Shown one piece after another: positions 17,927 to 26,328 of a DNA stretch of 64,000 nt; the first letter of the stretch is position 1; each line of letters begins with the position of its first letter. A model generated the notes under the pieces. The model had not been told where the DNA came from, searched no databases, and worked only from the letters and a program-made list of their open reading frames with translations. This DNA is from Rhodococcus_G sp042879035 (GTDB lineage Bacteria > Actinomycetota > Actinomycetes > Mycobacteriales > Mycobacteriaceae), in assembly GCF_042879035.1 (NCBI RefSeq), contig NZ_JBIAOU010000017.1, positions 33,922-97,921 on the forward strand. Reading direction: 5' to 3'. A program made the position numbers and the translations under genes.

Positions 17927-19419
17927 ACACCCCCCTGCGCCGTGTCGCGATCGCCGTGATGGTGATGGTCGTCGCACTGCTCGCCAACGCCACGTACGTG
18001 CAGGTCATCAAGGCCGATGATCTGCGCACCGATCCGCGGAACTCCCGGGTGCTGCTCGACGAGTACTCCCGCCAGCGGGGGCAGATCTCGGCCGGTGGCC
18101 AGGTGCTGGCCGCGTCGATCCCGACGGACGACCGGTACAAGTACCTGCGCACGTACCCGCCGAACCCGACGGCACCGTCGAGCCCGTTCGCGAACGCGCC
18201 GGTCACCGGCTTCTACTCGATGCTCTACGGCAACACCGGCCTCGAGCGCAGCGAGGACGCGGTCCTCAACGGCTCCGACAACCGGCTGTTCGGTCGCCGC
18301 TTCTTCGACCTGGTATCCGGTCGCGACCCGCGTGGCGGCAACGTCGTCGCCACCATCGACCCGGTCGTCCAGCAGGTCGCGTACGACCAGCTGACGTCGA
18401 AGGGGTACACCGGTTCGGTCGTCGCGATCCGGCCCAGCACCGGCGAGATCCTGTCGATGGTGAGCACCCCCAGCTACGACCCCAACCTGCTCGCCAGCCA
18501 CGACGGCAAGGTGAGTACCGAGGCGTGGGAGGCGCTCAACGCGGACCCGGACAAGCCGCTGCTCAACCGCGCCATCTCGCAGACCTACCCGCCGGGGTCG
18601 ACATTCAAGGTCGTCGTCACCGCGGCCGCGCTCGAGAACGGCGCCGACCCGAACGAACAGCTCACCGCCGCCCCCAACATCACGCTGCCCGGCACCACCA
18701 CGACGCTGGAGAACTACAACGGCACCACCTGCGGCGCCGGCCCGACCGCGTCGCTGCGTGAGGCGTTCGCGCGGTCCTGCAACACCGCATTCGTCGAGCT
18801 CGGCATCCGGACCGGCGCCGACGCACTCGAGGAACGCGCCACGGCGTTCGGGATCACCCCGGACTCCCCCGGCATCCCGATTCCCGTCGCCGACGGAACG
18901 ATCGGCACCATTCCCGACGACGCGGCGCTCGGCCAGTCCAGCATCGGTCAGCGCGACGTCGCATTGACCCCGCTCGAGAACGCCGTCATCGCGGCGACCG
19001 TCGCGAACGGCGGCGTCCGGATGCAACCGCACCTGGTGGCGCAGCTGCAGAGCCCGGACCTGTCGAACCTGGCGACCACCGCTCCGGAATCGAAGGGACA
19101 GGCCATCTCCCCGCAGGTCGCGGCGACGCTCACCGACCTGATGGTCGGCTCGGAGAACAACACCGGCGGTGGCAACAAGATCCCCGGCGTGCAGATCGCG
19201 TCCAAGACCGGCACCGCCGAACACGGCACCGACCCCCGGAACACGCCGCCGCACGCCTGGTACATCGGCTTCGCGCCCGCGGACAACCCGCAGGTGGCCA
19301 TCGCCGTCATCGTCGAGAACGGTGGCGATCGTGCCCTCGCCGCGACCGGTGGGTCCGTTGCCGCACCAATCGGTCGCGCCGTCATCGCCGCCGCCCTCGA
19401 ACGGGAGGGCCAGCGGTGA
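17923..19419 (+). CDS. pbpA: Class B penicillin-binding protein PbpA
   Basis: The 498-residue monofunctional D,D-transpeptidase has an N-terminal membrane anchor (VAIAVMVMVVALLANATYV), a dimerisation region and the transpeptidase domain. Its three active-site motifs are S226-T-F-K, S285-C-N and K428-T-G. It cross-links peptidoglycan and pairs with RodA, encoded just upstream (ATGA overlap at 17923-17926). In mycobacteria PbpA is a substrate of PknB, encoded in the same operon. All catalytic residues are present. Confidence 0.96.
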   Translation: MNTPLRRVAIAVMVMVVALLANATYVQVIKADDLRTDPRNSRVLLDEYSRQRGQISAGGQVLAASIPTDDRYKYLRTYPPNPTAPSSPFANAPVTGFYSMLYGNTGLERSEDAVLNGSDNRLFGRRFFDLVSGRDPRGGNVVATIDPVVQQVAYDQLTSKGYTGSVVAIRPSTGEILSMVSTPSYDPNLLASHDGKVSTEAWEALNADPDKPLLNRAISQTYPPGSTFKVVVTAAALENGADPNEQLTAAPNITLPGTTTTLENYNGTTCGAGPTASLREAFARSCNTAFVELGIRTGADALEERATAFGITPDSPGIPIPVADGTIGTIPDDAALGQSSIGQRDVALTPLENAVIAATVANGGVRMQPHLVAQLQSPDLSNLATTAPESKGQAISPQVAATLTDLMVGSENNTGGGNKIPGVQIASKTGTAEHGTDPRNTPPHAWYIGFAPADNPQVAIAVIVENGGDRALAATGGSVAAPIGRAVIAAALEREGQR

Positions 19420-20762
19420 CCCTGAACAACGGCGCGGTCATCGCGAACCGCTATCGGCTGCTGCGCCTGATCGCCACCGGCGGAATGGGCCAGGTGTGGG
19501 AGGCCACCGACAACCGGCTGCACCGCCGCGTCGCCGTGAAGGTCCTCAAGTCGGAGTTCTCCACCGACCCGGAGTTCCTCGAACGGTTCCGCACCGAGGC
19601 CCGGACCACCGCCCAGCTCAACCATCCGGGCATCGCGGGCATCTACGACTACGGCGAGACCCACGACGCGTCCGGGCAGGACACCGCCTACCTGGTGATG
19701 GAACTCGTCAACGGCGAGCCGCTCAACGCGGTCCTCGCCCGCGTCGGACGGCTGTCGCTGCCGCATGCGCTCGACATGCTCGAGCAGACCGGGCGGGCAC
19801 TGGAGACCGCGCACGCGACCGGGGTCGTGCACCGCGACGTCAAGCCCGGCAACATCCTGATCACGCCCACCGGCCAGGTGAAGATCACCGACTTCGGCAT
19901 CGCCAAGGCCGTCGAGGCGTCCCCGGTCACTCGCACCGGCATGGTGATGGGCACCGCGCAGTACATCGCGCCGGAGCAGGCCCTAGGCCAGGACGCCTCC
20001 CCGGCCAGCGACGTGTACTCGCTCGGTGTCGTCGCCTACGAGGCGCTCGCCGGCCACCGCCCCTTCACCGGCGACGGCGCGTTGACCGTCGCGATGAAGC
20101 ACGTGCAGGAGGTTCCGGCGCCGCTGCCGGTCGACCTGCCGCCGAACGTGCGTGAACTCGTCGAGATCACGATGGCGAAGGACCCGGCCGCCCGGTACCA
20201 CAGCGGCGGCGAGTTCGCCGACGCCGTCGCGGTCGTGCGGGCCGGGGGGCGGCCGCCGATGCCGGGGTCGGGTGCGCCGACCGTGGCGACCGCGCCGCCC
20301 ACCGCGGCCACCCAGGTGCTGGCCTCGTCGACGGGTGCCTATGCTGGGCCCGACCCCGGCACGCCGGCACCCACCGGCCTGACCAGCGGTCAGAAGGCCC
20401 TCGCCTGGGCCGGCGGTGCGCTCATCCTGCTGGCGTTGCTGATCGGCGGTTGGATGTTGCTGTCCGGTGGTGACGACGCACCGACGGTGCCCGCGACGAC
20501 CACCACCAGCCGCGCCGCGGTGACCACGACACCGGCCCCGACCACGACCCGGCGGACGACGACACCCCCGCCGCCCACCACAACGGAGTGGACGCCGGAG
20601 CCGACGACCACCGAGCGGCGGACCACGACCACCGAGCCGCCGACAACCACGACGGAGCGGACCACGACGACCACCACCACCGCTGCGCCCACGACCACCA
20701 CGACCACCGTCACGACGACGCCGAGCGAGACCACCACCTCGGCCACCCAAGGACAGCCATGA
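19416..20762 (+). CDS. pknA: Ser/Thr protein kinase PknA
   Basis: A 448-residue Hanks-type receptor kinase. The kinase domain (about 12-275) has the Gly-loop IATGGMGQVWEA, VAVKVLK, catalytic HRDVKPGN, DFG and APEQA. A linker, a transmembrane helix (about 330-350, ALIAGG-like sequence LILLALLIGGWMLL) and an external tail of roughly 85 residues, nearly all Thr, Pro, Glu and Arg, follow. The Thr/Pro tail is longer and more repetitive than in the M. tuberculosis protein and might be glycosylated or span the wall (inference). GTG start overlaps pbpA; stop overlaps pknB. It controls cell shape and division by phosphorylating wall and division proteins. Confidence 0.96.
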   Translation: MTLNNGAVIANRYRLLRLIATGGMGQVWEATDNRLHRRVAVKVLKSEFSTDPEFLERFRTEARTTAQLNHPGIAGIYDYGETHDASGQDTAYLVMELVNGEPLNAVLARVGRLSLPHALDMLEQTGRALETAHATGVVHRDVKPGNILITPTGQVKITDFGIAKAVEASPVTRTGMVMGTAQYIAPEQALGQDASPASDVYSLGVVAYEALAGHRPFTGDGALTVAMKHVQEVPAPLPVDLPPNVRELVEITMAKDPAARYHSGGEFADAVAVVRAGGRPPMPGSGAPTVATAPPTAATQVLASSTGAYAGPDPGTPAPTGLTSGQKALAWAGGALILLALLIGGWMLLSGGDDAPTVPATTTTSRAAVTTTPAPTTTRRTTTPPPPTTTEWTPEPTTTERRTTTTEPPTTTTERTTTTTTTAAPTTTTTTVTTTPSETTTSATQGQP

Positions 20763-22693
20763 CCACACCGCGCAAACTCTCCTCCCGCTACGAGCTGGGC
20801 GAGATTCTCGGCTTCGGTGGCATGTCCGAGGTGCACCTGGCCCGCGACCTTCGTCTGAGCCGCGACGTCGCGATCAAGGTGTTGCGCGCCGACCTGGCCC
20901 GCGATCCCACGTTCTACCTGCGGTTCCGCCGCGAGGCGCAGAACGCGGCCGCGCTGAACCATCCGGCGATCGTCGCCGTCTACGACACCGGCGAGGCGGA
21001 GACGGACGGCGGCCCGCTGCCGTACATCGTGATGGAGTACGTCGACGGGGTGACGCTGCGCGACATCGTCCGCAGCGAGGGGCCGATGGCGCCGCGTCGC
21101 GCGATGGAGGTCATCGCCGACGTCTGCGCCGCGCTGGACTTCAGCCACCGCAACGGCATCGTGCACCGCGACATCAAGCCCGCGAACATCATGATCAACC
21201 GGGCCGGCGCGGTGAAGGTCATGGACTTCGGCATCGCCCGCGCGATCTCCGACAGTTCCAGCCCGATGACGCAGACGGCCGCCGTGATCGGCACCGCGCA
21301 GTACCTGTCGCCCGAGCAGGCTCGCGGCGAGCAGGTGGACGCCCGCTCGGACGTGTACTCACTCGGCTGCGTGCTGTTCGAGATCCTCGCGGGGGAACCG
21401 CCGTTCAAGGGCGATTCGCCGGTCGCGGTCGCGTACCAGCACGTCCGCGAGGATCCGGCGCTGCCGTCGACGGTGAACGCCGACATTCCGCGCGAGCTGG
21501 ACTCGGTGATCCTCAAGGCGATGAGCAAGAACCCGGCGAACCGCTACCAGAGCGCCGCCGAGATGCGCAGCGACCTGGTGCGGGTGCTCGGCGGGCAGCG
21601 TCCGTCGGCGCCGATGGTGATGAACGACGAGGACCGCACCACGATCCTCGGTGCCGTCGACAACTCCGGGCGCTACGCGGCCACCCCGACCCCGGTGCCC
21701 GCCGGAGCGGTGGCGGGCGCGTCGCAGCAGCCCGACCCCGACCAGGGATCGCGCAAGGCGATGCGGATCGTGCTGATCGCGATCGCCGCGCTGGCGGTCA
21801 TCGGTATCGTCGGCGCCTTCCTGTGGTCCCTCGGCCCGGGGGCGAAGGCCGAGCAGGTCACCATCCCCGACGTCACCAACCAGGCGTCGCAGGCCGCGCA
21901 GAACGAACTGCAGAACCTCGGGTTCCGGGTGCAGACCCAGCCGAAGTCGAGCAACGTCGTCGCCGACGGCAACGTCATCTCGACCATCCCCGTCGCCGGC
22001 ACCCGCGCCGACGAGGGCACCACGGTCACCCTCGACGTGTCGACCGGACCGGAACTGGTCGACGTGCCGAAACTGACCGGGATGACCCAGTCGCAGGCGG
22101 CGCAGGCCCTCAGCGCGGTCGGCCTCGCCCTCGACCCGACGGTCGACCGGGCCCCGTCCACGCCCGAGCAACTCGACAAGGTCACCGCCCAGGAACCGAC
22201 CGCCGGAGCCCAGGTCGAGGTGAGTGGCACCGTGCAGATCACCCTCGGCAGCGGACCCGAACAGGTCCGGATCCCGAACGTGGTCGGGCAGACACTCGAG
22301 GTCGCGCAGCCGAACGTCGAGGGCGCCGGCTTCAAGGTCGAGGTGGTGAACGTCGACTCCGGCCGTCCGAAGGGGCAGGTGGTGTCCACGGACCCGACCG
22401 GCGGCAGCACCGCGGCCCGTGGCAGCACCGTCACCCTGCAGGTGTCGAACGGCAACATGATCCAGATGCCGGACCTGAGCAACCAGACGGTGTCGCAGGC
22501 CCTGGACTCGCTGCGTCGCGCCGGCTGGACGGGGTCGTCGAGCCAGCTCGTGCAGCGGCCCCAGGCGACCCTCGAGACCGATCAGGTCGGCAAGGTCGTG
22601 TCCCAGGCGCAGCCGCCCGGCTCCGAGGTGTCGAAGACCGCGACCATCACCGTCGGCATCGGCCAACTCGGTATCCCGTCCGGCGGTCGCTGA
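20759..22693 (+). CDS. pknB: Ser/Thr protein kinase PknB with four PASTA domains
   Basis: The 644-residue kinase has an intracellular kinase domain with the Gly-loop LGFGGMSEVHLA, VAIKVL, HRDIKPAN and DFG. Its activation loop MTQTAAVIGTAQYLSPEQ places threonines at 171 and 173, the same numbers as the autophosphorylated pair in M. tuberculosis PknB. One transmembrane helix lies at about 334-356 (IVLIAIAALAVIGIVGAFLW). Four extracellular PASTA repeats follow, beginning VTIPDVTNQ, VDVPKLTGM, VRIPNVVGQ and IQMPDLSNQ; they sense muropeptides or lipid II. It is the last gene of the series and is followed by a long hairpin. It is an essential growth regulator in mycobacteria. Confidence 0.97.
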   Translation: MTTPRKLSSRYELGEILGFGGMSEVHLARDLRLSRDVAIKVLRADLARDPTFYLRFRREAQNAAALNHPAIVAVYDTGEAETDGGPLPYIVMEYVDGVTLRDIVRSEGPMAPRRAMEVIADVCAALDFSHRNGIVHRDIKPANIMINRAGAVKVMDFGIARAISDSSSPMTQTAAVIGTAQYLSPEQARGEQVDARSDVYSLGCVLFEILAGEPPFKGDSPVAVAYQHVREDPALPSTVNADIPRELDSVILKAMSKNPANRYQSAAEMRSDLVRVLGGQRPSAPMVMNDEDRTTILGAVDNSGRYAATPTPVPAGAVAGASQQPDPDQGSRKAMRIVLIAIAALAVIGIVGAFLWSLGPGAKAEQVTIPDVTNQASQAAQNELQNLGFRVQTQPKSSNVVADGNVISTIPVAGTRADEGTTVTLDVSTGPELVDVPKLTGMTQSQAAQALSAVGLALDPTVDRAPSTPEQLDKVTAQEPTAGAQVEVSGTVQITLGSGPEQVRIPNVVGQTLEVAQPNVEGAGFKVEVVNVDSGRPKGQVVSTDPTGGSTAARGSTVTLQVSNGNMIQMPDLSNQTVSQALDSLRRAGWTGSSSQLVQRPQATLETDQVGKVVSQAQPPGSEVSKTATITVGIGQLGIPSGGR

Positions 22694-22735
22694 CCCGCTG
22701 ACCCGCTGATCTGCGATCGGCGGGAGGGCACCGTC

Positions 22736-22814
22736 GCCCCACCCCCGCGGGCTGAAGGTGTCCTTCGTGCGGTTCAACCGGACGACGGTGCCCTTCAGCC
22801 GGCGTGGGTGGGGC
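22736..22814. terminator. Long imperfect palindrome between pknB and trpG
   Basis: The 23-base outer arms at 22736-22758 and 22792-22814 pair at 21 positions and contain the perfect core GGCTGAAGG/CCTTCAGCC. They enclose a further partly paired centre (TGTCCTTC...GACGG). It separates convergent pknB and trpG and probably terminates both. It resembles the hairpin at 25280-25334. Confidence 0.8.
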
Positions 22815-22847
22815 CGCCCGAGTCGGGTGAGTGCTTGTTCCGACCCG

Positions 22848-23507
22848 TCAGGGGTGGGTGAGGGCGTCGCCGAGTGCGCGGGCGACCTCCGACTCGAGGG
22901 CCTCGATCAGCGCCTCGGCCGGCCGCTCACCGCACACCTCGAGCCAGTTCGCGAGCATCCGGTGCCCGCCCTGCGTGAGCACCGACTCCGGATGGAACTG
23001 GACGCCGTGGATCGGCAGGTCCCGATGCCGCAACGCCATCACGATGCCGGTGTCGGTGTGGGCCGTCGGGACGAGGACGTCCGGCATCGTCTCCGGCAGC
23101 ACGGTCAGCGAGTGGTAGCGGGTCGCGGTGAACGGGTCGGGCAGGCCGGCGAGCACACCCGTCCCGTCGTGGGTGACCAGGCTGGTCTTGCCGTGCAGCA
23201 GTTCGGGCGCGCGGTCGACGGTCGCGCCGAACGCGGCGCCGATCGACTGATGTCCGAGGCACACGCCGAGCAGCGGAGTCCGCGTCTGCGCACACGCCGC
23301 CACCAGGTCCATGCTGGCGCCGGCACGCTGCGGGGTGCCGGGGCCGGGGCTGAGCAGGATGCCGTCGAAGTCCCGCGCGACGGCGGCTCGATCGTCGAGC
23401 CGTGGGTCGTCGTTGCGCCACACCGTCGCCGTCGTGCCGAGCTGACCCAGGTACTGGACCAGGTTGAAGACGAAGCTGTCGTAGTTGTCGACGACGAGGA
23501 TGCGCAT
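22848..23507 (-). CDS. trpG: Aminodeoxychorismate/anthranilate synthase component II
   Basis: A 219-residue class-I glutamine amidotransferase that supplies ammonia for aminobenzoate (folate) or anthranilate (tryptophan) synthesis. It starts MRILVVDNYDSFVFNLVQYL and has the oxyanion strand LLSPGPGTP, the catalytic cysteine in LLGVCLGHQSIG and the His-Glu pair in VQFHPES. In the ori region this gene (Rv0013 in M. tuberculosis) probably serves as the pabA/trpG subunit for a chorismate-using partner encoded elsewhere. It follows the DUF881 gene by 13 bases on the same strand. Confidence 0.93.
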   Translation of the reverse strand: MRILVVDNYDSFVFNLVQYLGQLGTTATVWRNDDPRLDDRAAVARDFDGILLSPGPGTPQRAGASMDLVAACAQTRTPLLGVCLGHQSIGAAFGATVDRAPELLHGKTSLVTHDGTGVLAGLPDPFTATRYHSLTVLPETMPDVLVPTAHTDTGIVMALRHRDLPIHGVQFHPESVLTQGGHRMLANWLEVCGERPAEALIEALESEVARALGDALTHP

Positions 23508-23520
23508 TGCGCCAGGATAA

Positions 23521-24255
23521 TCAGCGCGCGAACTTGGTGCGCATCTGCCCGTCGTAGCCGGGCACCGTCAGCGACTCCGAGGTGGTCTGGTTGTACCCGA
23601 GTCCGTAACGGACGGCGTACTGCTTGAACAGCCGCACCCCCGGTTCGGCGTCGAGCGCGGCGGTGAGCCGGGCCGGATCACCGAGGGCGGTCATCACGTA
23701 CGGCGGGCTGTAGGTGCGTCCGTGCAGCAACAGGGTGTTGCCGATGCACCGCGGTGCCGACGTCGCGACGATGCGCTGGTCCTGCATTCCGACCGCGGTC
23801 GCCCCGCCGACCCAGAACGCGTTGAGCACGGACTGGACGTCCTGCTGGTGCACGACGAGGTCGTCGGGCCGAGCACCGGCGGGATAGTTGCCGTCGGAGT
23901 CGCGGCTGGCGTCGGTCAGGGTGACCGTGACCCCCGGACCGCTGACCTCGGACAACCCGGCTTCCGCCTCGAGGGAGCGCACCTGCTCGAGTACCGTCGC
24001 GACCCCGGAGTCGGAGTTCGCGGCGTCGGACTGCAGGGTGTCGAGCCGGGCGACGAGACCGTCCCGGTCGACGGTGGCGCGGTCGAGGTCGGACTGGGCG
24101 GCACGCACCAGGTCGGACAGGCGGGTGGTGTCGCCGCGGCGCAGTTCGTTGCCTGCCGACACCTCGCGCGTGGTCGCGAACAGCAGCCCCGCGACCAGGC
24201 AGACGATCGGCACGCACACCAGCCAGATCCTGGACCGGCGGACGCGGTCGGCCAT
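23521..24255 (-). CDS. DUF881 membrane-anchored protein
   Basis: The 244-residue protein has one N-terminal transmembrane helix (IWLVCVPIVCLVAGLLFATT) and a coiled-coil stretch (about 40-95, RLSDLVRAAQSDLDRAT... onward). The DUF881 domain follows, with GPGVTVTLTD, DDLVVHQQDVQSVLNAFW, GGATAVGMQDQRI and PPYVMTALGDPARL. It corresponds to Rv0012 of M. tuberculosis, next to crgA and trpG, and is expected at the division site, though the biochemical role is unknown. Start ATG at 24255; upstream frame extension has no ribosome-binding site. Confidence 0.92.
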   Translation of the reverse strand: MADRVRRSRIWLVCVPIVCLVAGLLFATTREVSAGNELRRGDTTRLSDLVRAAQSDLDRATVDRDGLVARLDTLQSDAANSDSGVATVLEQVRSLEAEAGLSEVSGPGVTVTLTDASRDSDGNYPAGARPDDLVVHQQDVQSVLNAFWVGGATAVGMQDQRIVATSAPRCIGNTLLLHGRTYSPPYVMTALGDPARLTAALDAEPGVRLFKQYAVRYGLGYNQTTSESLTVPGYDGQMRTKFAR

Positions 24256-24459
24256 CGTGGTCCTCCCCCCGGCGTCACGGTGCGTTCGGTGCGGTGCCGC
24301 CTGCGTTCGGTGCGGGCCGACGGATCGGTGCCGGACCGGCGCGGATGCCGCTACCGTAGGCTCGAATCTACCTGGTCGGCGTCGGTGACGATGCCGACCG
24401 CGGTGGCACACCGTACATCCACAGGGCCACCCTGCCCTGTCACATCAGCCGAGGTCGTC
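24256..24459. promoter_or_regulatory. Divergent promoter region of DUF881-trpG and crgA
   Basis: The 204 bases between two divergent starts must hold both promoters. No clear -35/-10 pair was recognised and no operator symmetry stands out. Confidence 0.4.
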
Positions 24460-24723
24460 ATGCCGAAGTCGAAGGTCCGGAAGAAGACGGACTACACCAT
24501 CAACCCCGCGAACCGCACTCCCGTCAAGGTGAAGGCCGGTCCGTCCAGCGCACTGTACGTGTCGGTGATGCTGGGGCTGATGCTGATCGGGCTCGCGTGG
24601 CTGATCGTGTACTACCTCGCCGCCGACCAGATCGATTTCATCAACAACCTGGGGGCGTACAACTTCCTGATCGGCTTCGGATTCATGGTCGCGGGCCTGG
24701 TCATGACGATGCGGTGGCGTTGA
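24460..24723 (+). CDS. crgA: Cell division protein CrgA
   Basis: The 87-residue membrane protein of the septum has a basic N-terminus (MPKSKVRKKTDYTINPANRT) and two transmembrane helices (VSVMLGLMLIGLAWLIVYYL and FLIGFGFMVAGLVMTMRW). CrgA recruits or stabilises FtsI, FtsQ and other divisome proteins in mycobacteria and restrains FtsZ in Streptomyces. The start at 24460 gives the conserved N-terminus. Its position next to DUF881 and the PH-domain gene is that of M. tuberculosis Rv0011c. Confidence 0.96.
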   Translation: MPKSKVRKKTDYTINPANRTPVKVKAGPSSALYVSVMLGLMLIGLAWLIVYYLAADQIDFINNLGAYNFLIGFGFMVAGLVMTMRWR

Positions 24724-24778
24724 CCTGCGGGTTCCCCGCGGCTCCCCGGTCAATTACACCTGTGTCATTCATCCCCAG

Positions 24779-24800
24779 TGTGGATAACAGCTGTGGATAA
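24779..24800. promoter_or_regulatory. Pair of perfect DnaA boxes
   Basis: TGTGGATAA, the reverse complement of the DnaA box TTATCCACA, occurs at 24779-24787 and again at 24792-24800, both in the same orientation with start spacing of 13 bases. They lie in the 91-base gap between crgA and the PH-domain gene, about 22 kb from oriC. They could titrate DnaA or link expression of the PH-domain gene to replication (inference). Confidence 0.8.
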
Positions 24801-24814
24801 CCTCGGGAGTACAT

Positions 24815-25279
24815 GTGCATAACCAGTCCACACAGTGGGCAACCCCGACCGCGGCGCTCGCCGCCACGGGCGCGGGCGGTCTCGCGATGGCACTGGTCGC
24901 GATCCTGCTCCCGGCCGATCCCGCGGGGCGGTTCCTGATCGGGCTGGCCGCGCTCGGGCTGCTCGTCGTGACCGCGCTCGGGTTGCGGCAGCGTCCGCGC
25001 CTGGCGATCCGCGACGACAACCGGGGCATCACCGTGCAACGACTGCGCGGCCGACTCGACGTCGACCGGACCGAGCTGAGCCGGGTCCGGATCGTGCGCT
25101 ATCCACGATTCGGGCGCCGGGTGCCGATGCTCGAGATCGACGTCCGACCGCCCGGATCCGACGACGACACCCTGCTCATCTTCGGCCGCTGGGACCTCGG
25201 TACCGACCCGACGACGGTGTTCGAGTCGCTGAACTCGCGCGGACTCGTCCCGCCCGACCGCCGACCCACCACCCCCTGA
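24815..25279 (+). CDS. PH-domain membrane protein
   Basis: The 154-residue protein has two hydrophobic helices at the N-terminus (about 12-56, e.g. LAMALVAILLPADPAGRFLI) and a bacterial pleckstrin-homology-like domain (LAIRDDNRGITVQRLRGRLD ... LLIFGRWDLGTDPTTVFESL). It is the syntenic equivalent of Rv0010c. The role is unknown, but the genomic setting (crgA, ppiA, cwsA) suggests the cell envelope. GTG start at 24815, just after the pair of DnaA boxes. Confidence 0.85.
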   Translation: MHNQSTQWATPTAALAATGAGGLAMALVAILLPADPAGRFLIGLAALGLLVVTALGLRQRPRLAIRDDNRGITVQRLRGRLDVDRTELSRVRIVRYPRFGRRVPMLEIDVRPPGSDDDTLLIFGRWDLGTDPTTVFESLNSRGLVPPDRRPTTP

Positions 25280-25334
25280 CCGGCTGAAGGCCACCTTCAT
25301 GCGCCTGGGCAGCACGAAGGTGGCCTTCAGCCGG
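25280..25334. terminator. Perfect 19-base palindrome, bidirectional terminator
   Basis: Arms at 25280-25298 (CCGGCTGAAGGCCACCTTC) and 25316-25334 are fully complementary around a 17-base loop. It starts on the last base region of the PH-domain gene and faces the convergent rhomboid gene. It shares the GGCTGAAGG...CCTTC pattern with the hairpin after pknB. Confidence 0.88.
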
Positions 25335-25359
25335 GGATGGGTGGGGTGGATCGGATCGC

Positions 25360-26316
25360 TCAGAGGCCGTATTCGCTGCGCAGCTGCGCGACCCTCAGGC
25401 CGATCAGGCCGGCCGTCACCACCGCGACCACGCCGAGCCCGATCCAGCCGATCCGGACGGCCCGGTCACGGTTCTGGCCGGCACCGAACCACTGCGGTGC
25501 GTACAGCAGTGCCGCGGTCGCGGCCGCACCGGCGACGAGTCCGCCGAGGTGGCCGAAGAACGAGATGCCGGGCAGCGTGAGGCTGATGATCACGTTGATC
25601 GCGATCACGGCGATGATCGGCGCCGGACTGCGCCGCAGCTTCAGCAGGATCACCGCCTGGGCACCCATGATGCCGAAGATGGCACCGGACGCGCCCGCGG
25701 TGAAGCCCGCGACCTCGAACGCCATCACGGACGCGGACCCGCCGAGCAGCGAGATCAGGTACACCGCGACGTACCGCGCCCGGCCGAGGATCACCTCGGT
25801 GTCGCGGCCGAGGATGTACAGCGCGAACATGTTGACGGCCAGGTGCAGGAGGCCGAAGTGCAGGAATCCGCTGCCGAGCAGACGCATCCAGTCGCCGGTG
25901 GCCACGTCCACCGGCGAGAGCACCCAGCGACCGAACAGGGTCGAGTCGAAGACCGCGGTGCCCGTGAACTGGTTGACGAACCCGCGGCCGTTGTCCATCA
26001 CCGACTTCGCCTGCAGCGCCGTCACCAGGAAGACGACGACGTTGATCCCCATCAGGACGTAGGTGACGATCGGCGCGGGCACACCGGTCCGGACCGGAGC
26101 GCCGGCGACCGTGCGCACGGTCGCGGTGTGGCGGTTGCCCTCGGCGACGCAGTCGACGCAGTGCTGACCGACCGAGGCCGGGCGCAGGCAGTCGGGGCAG
26201 GCGGGACGTCCGCAGCGCGTGCAGGACAGACCGGTGGGCCGGTCCGGGTGCCGCACGCACCGCGGTTGGGGCGGGGTTCCCTCTCCGGGTGCACCGCCCC
26301 AACCGGGGTTGGTCAT
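25360..26316 (-). CDS. Rhomboid-family intramembrane serine protease
   Basis: A 318-residue protein with an N-terminal zinc-ribbon-like segment (CVRHPDRPTGLSC, CGRPACPDC and CVDC) followed by a seven-helix rhomboid domain. The catalytic serine is in GASGAIFG and the catalytic histidine in FGHLGGLVAG. Family motifs HFGLLHLAVNMFAL are also present. It cleaves substrates within the membrane; its targets are unknown. It sits 12 bases downstream of ppiA and is likely co-transcribed with it. Confidence 0.95.
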   Translation of the reverse strand: MTNPGWGGAPGEGTPPQPRCVRHPDRPTGLSCTRCGRPACPDCLRPASVGQHCVDCVAEGNRHTATVRTVAGAPVRTGVPAPIVTYVLMGINVVVFLVTALQAKSVMDNGRGFVNQFTGTAVFDSTLFGRWVLSPVDVATGDWMRLLGSGFLHFGLLHLAVNMFALYILGRDTEVILGRARYVAVYLISLLGGSASVMAFEVAGFTAGASGAIFGIMGAQAVILLKLRRSPAPIIAVIAINVIISLTLPGISFFGHLGGLVAGAAATAALLYAPQWFGAGQNRDRAVRIGWIGLGVVAVVTAGLIGLRVAQLRSEYGL

Positions 26317-26328
26317 GTTGTCAGCCGA

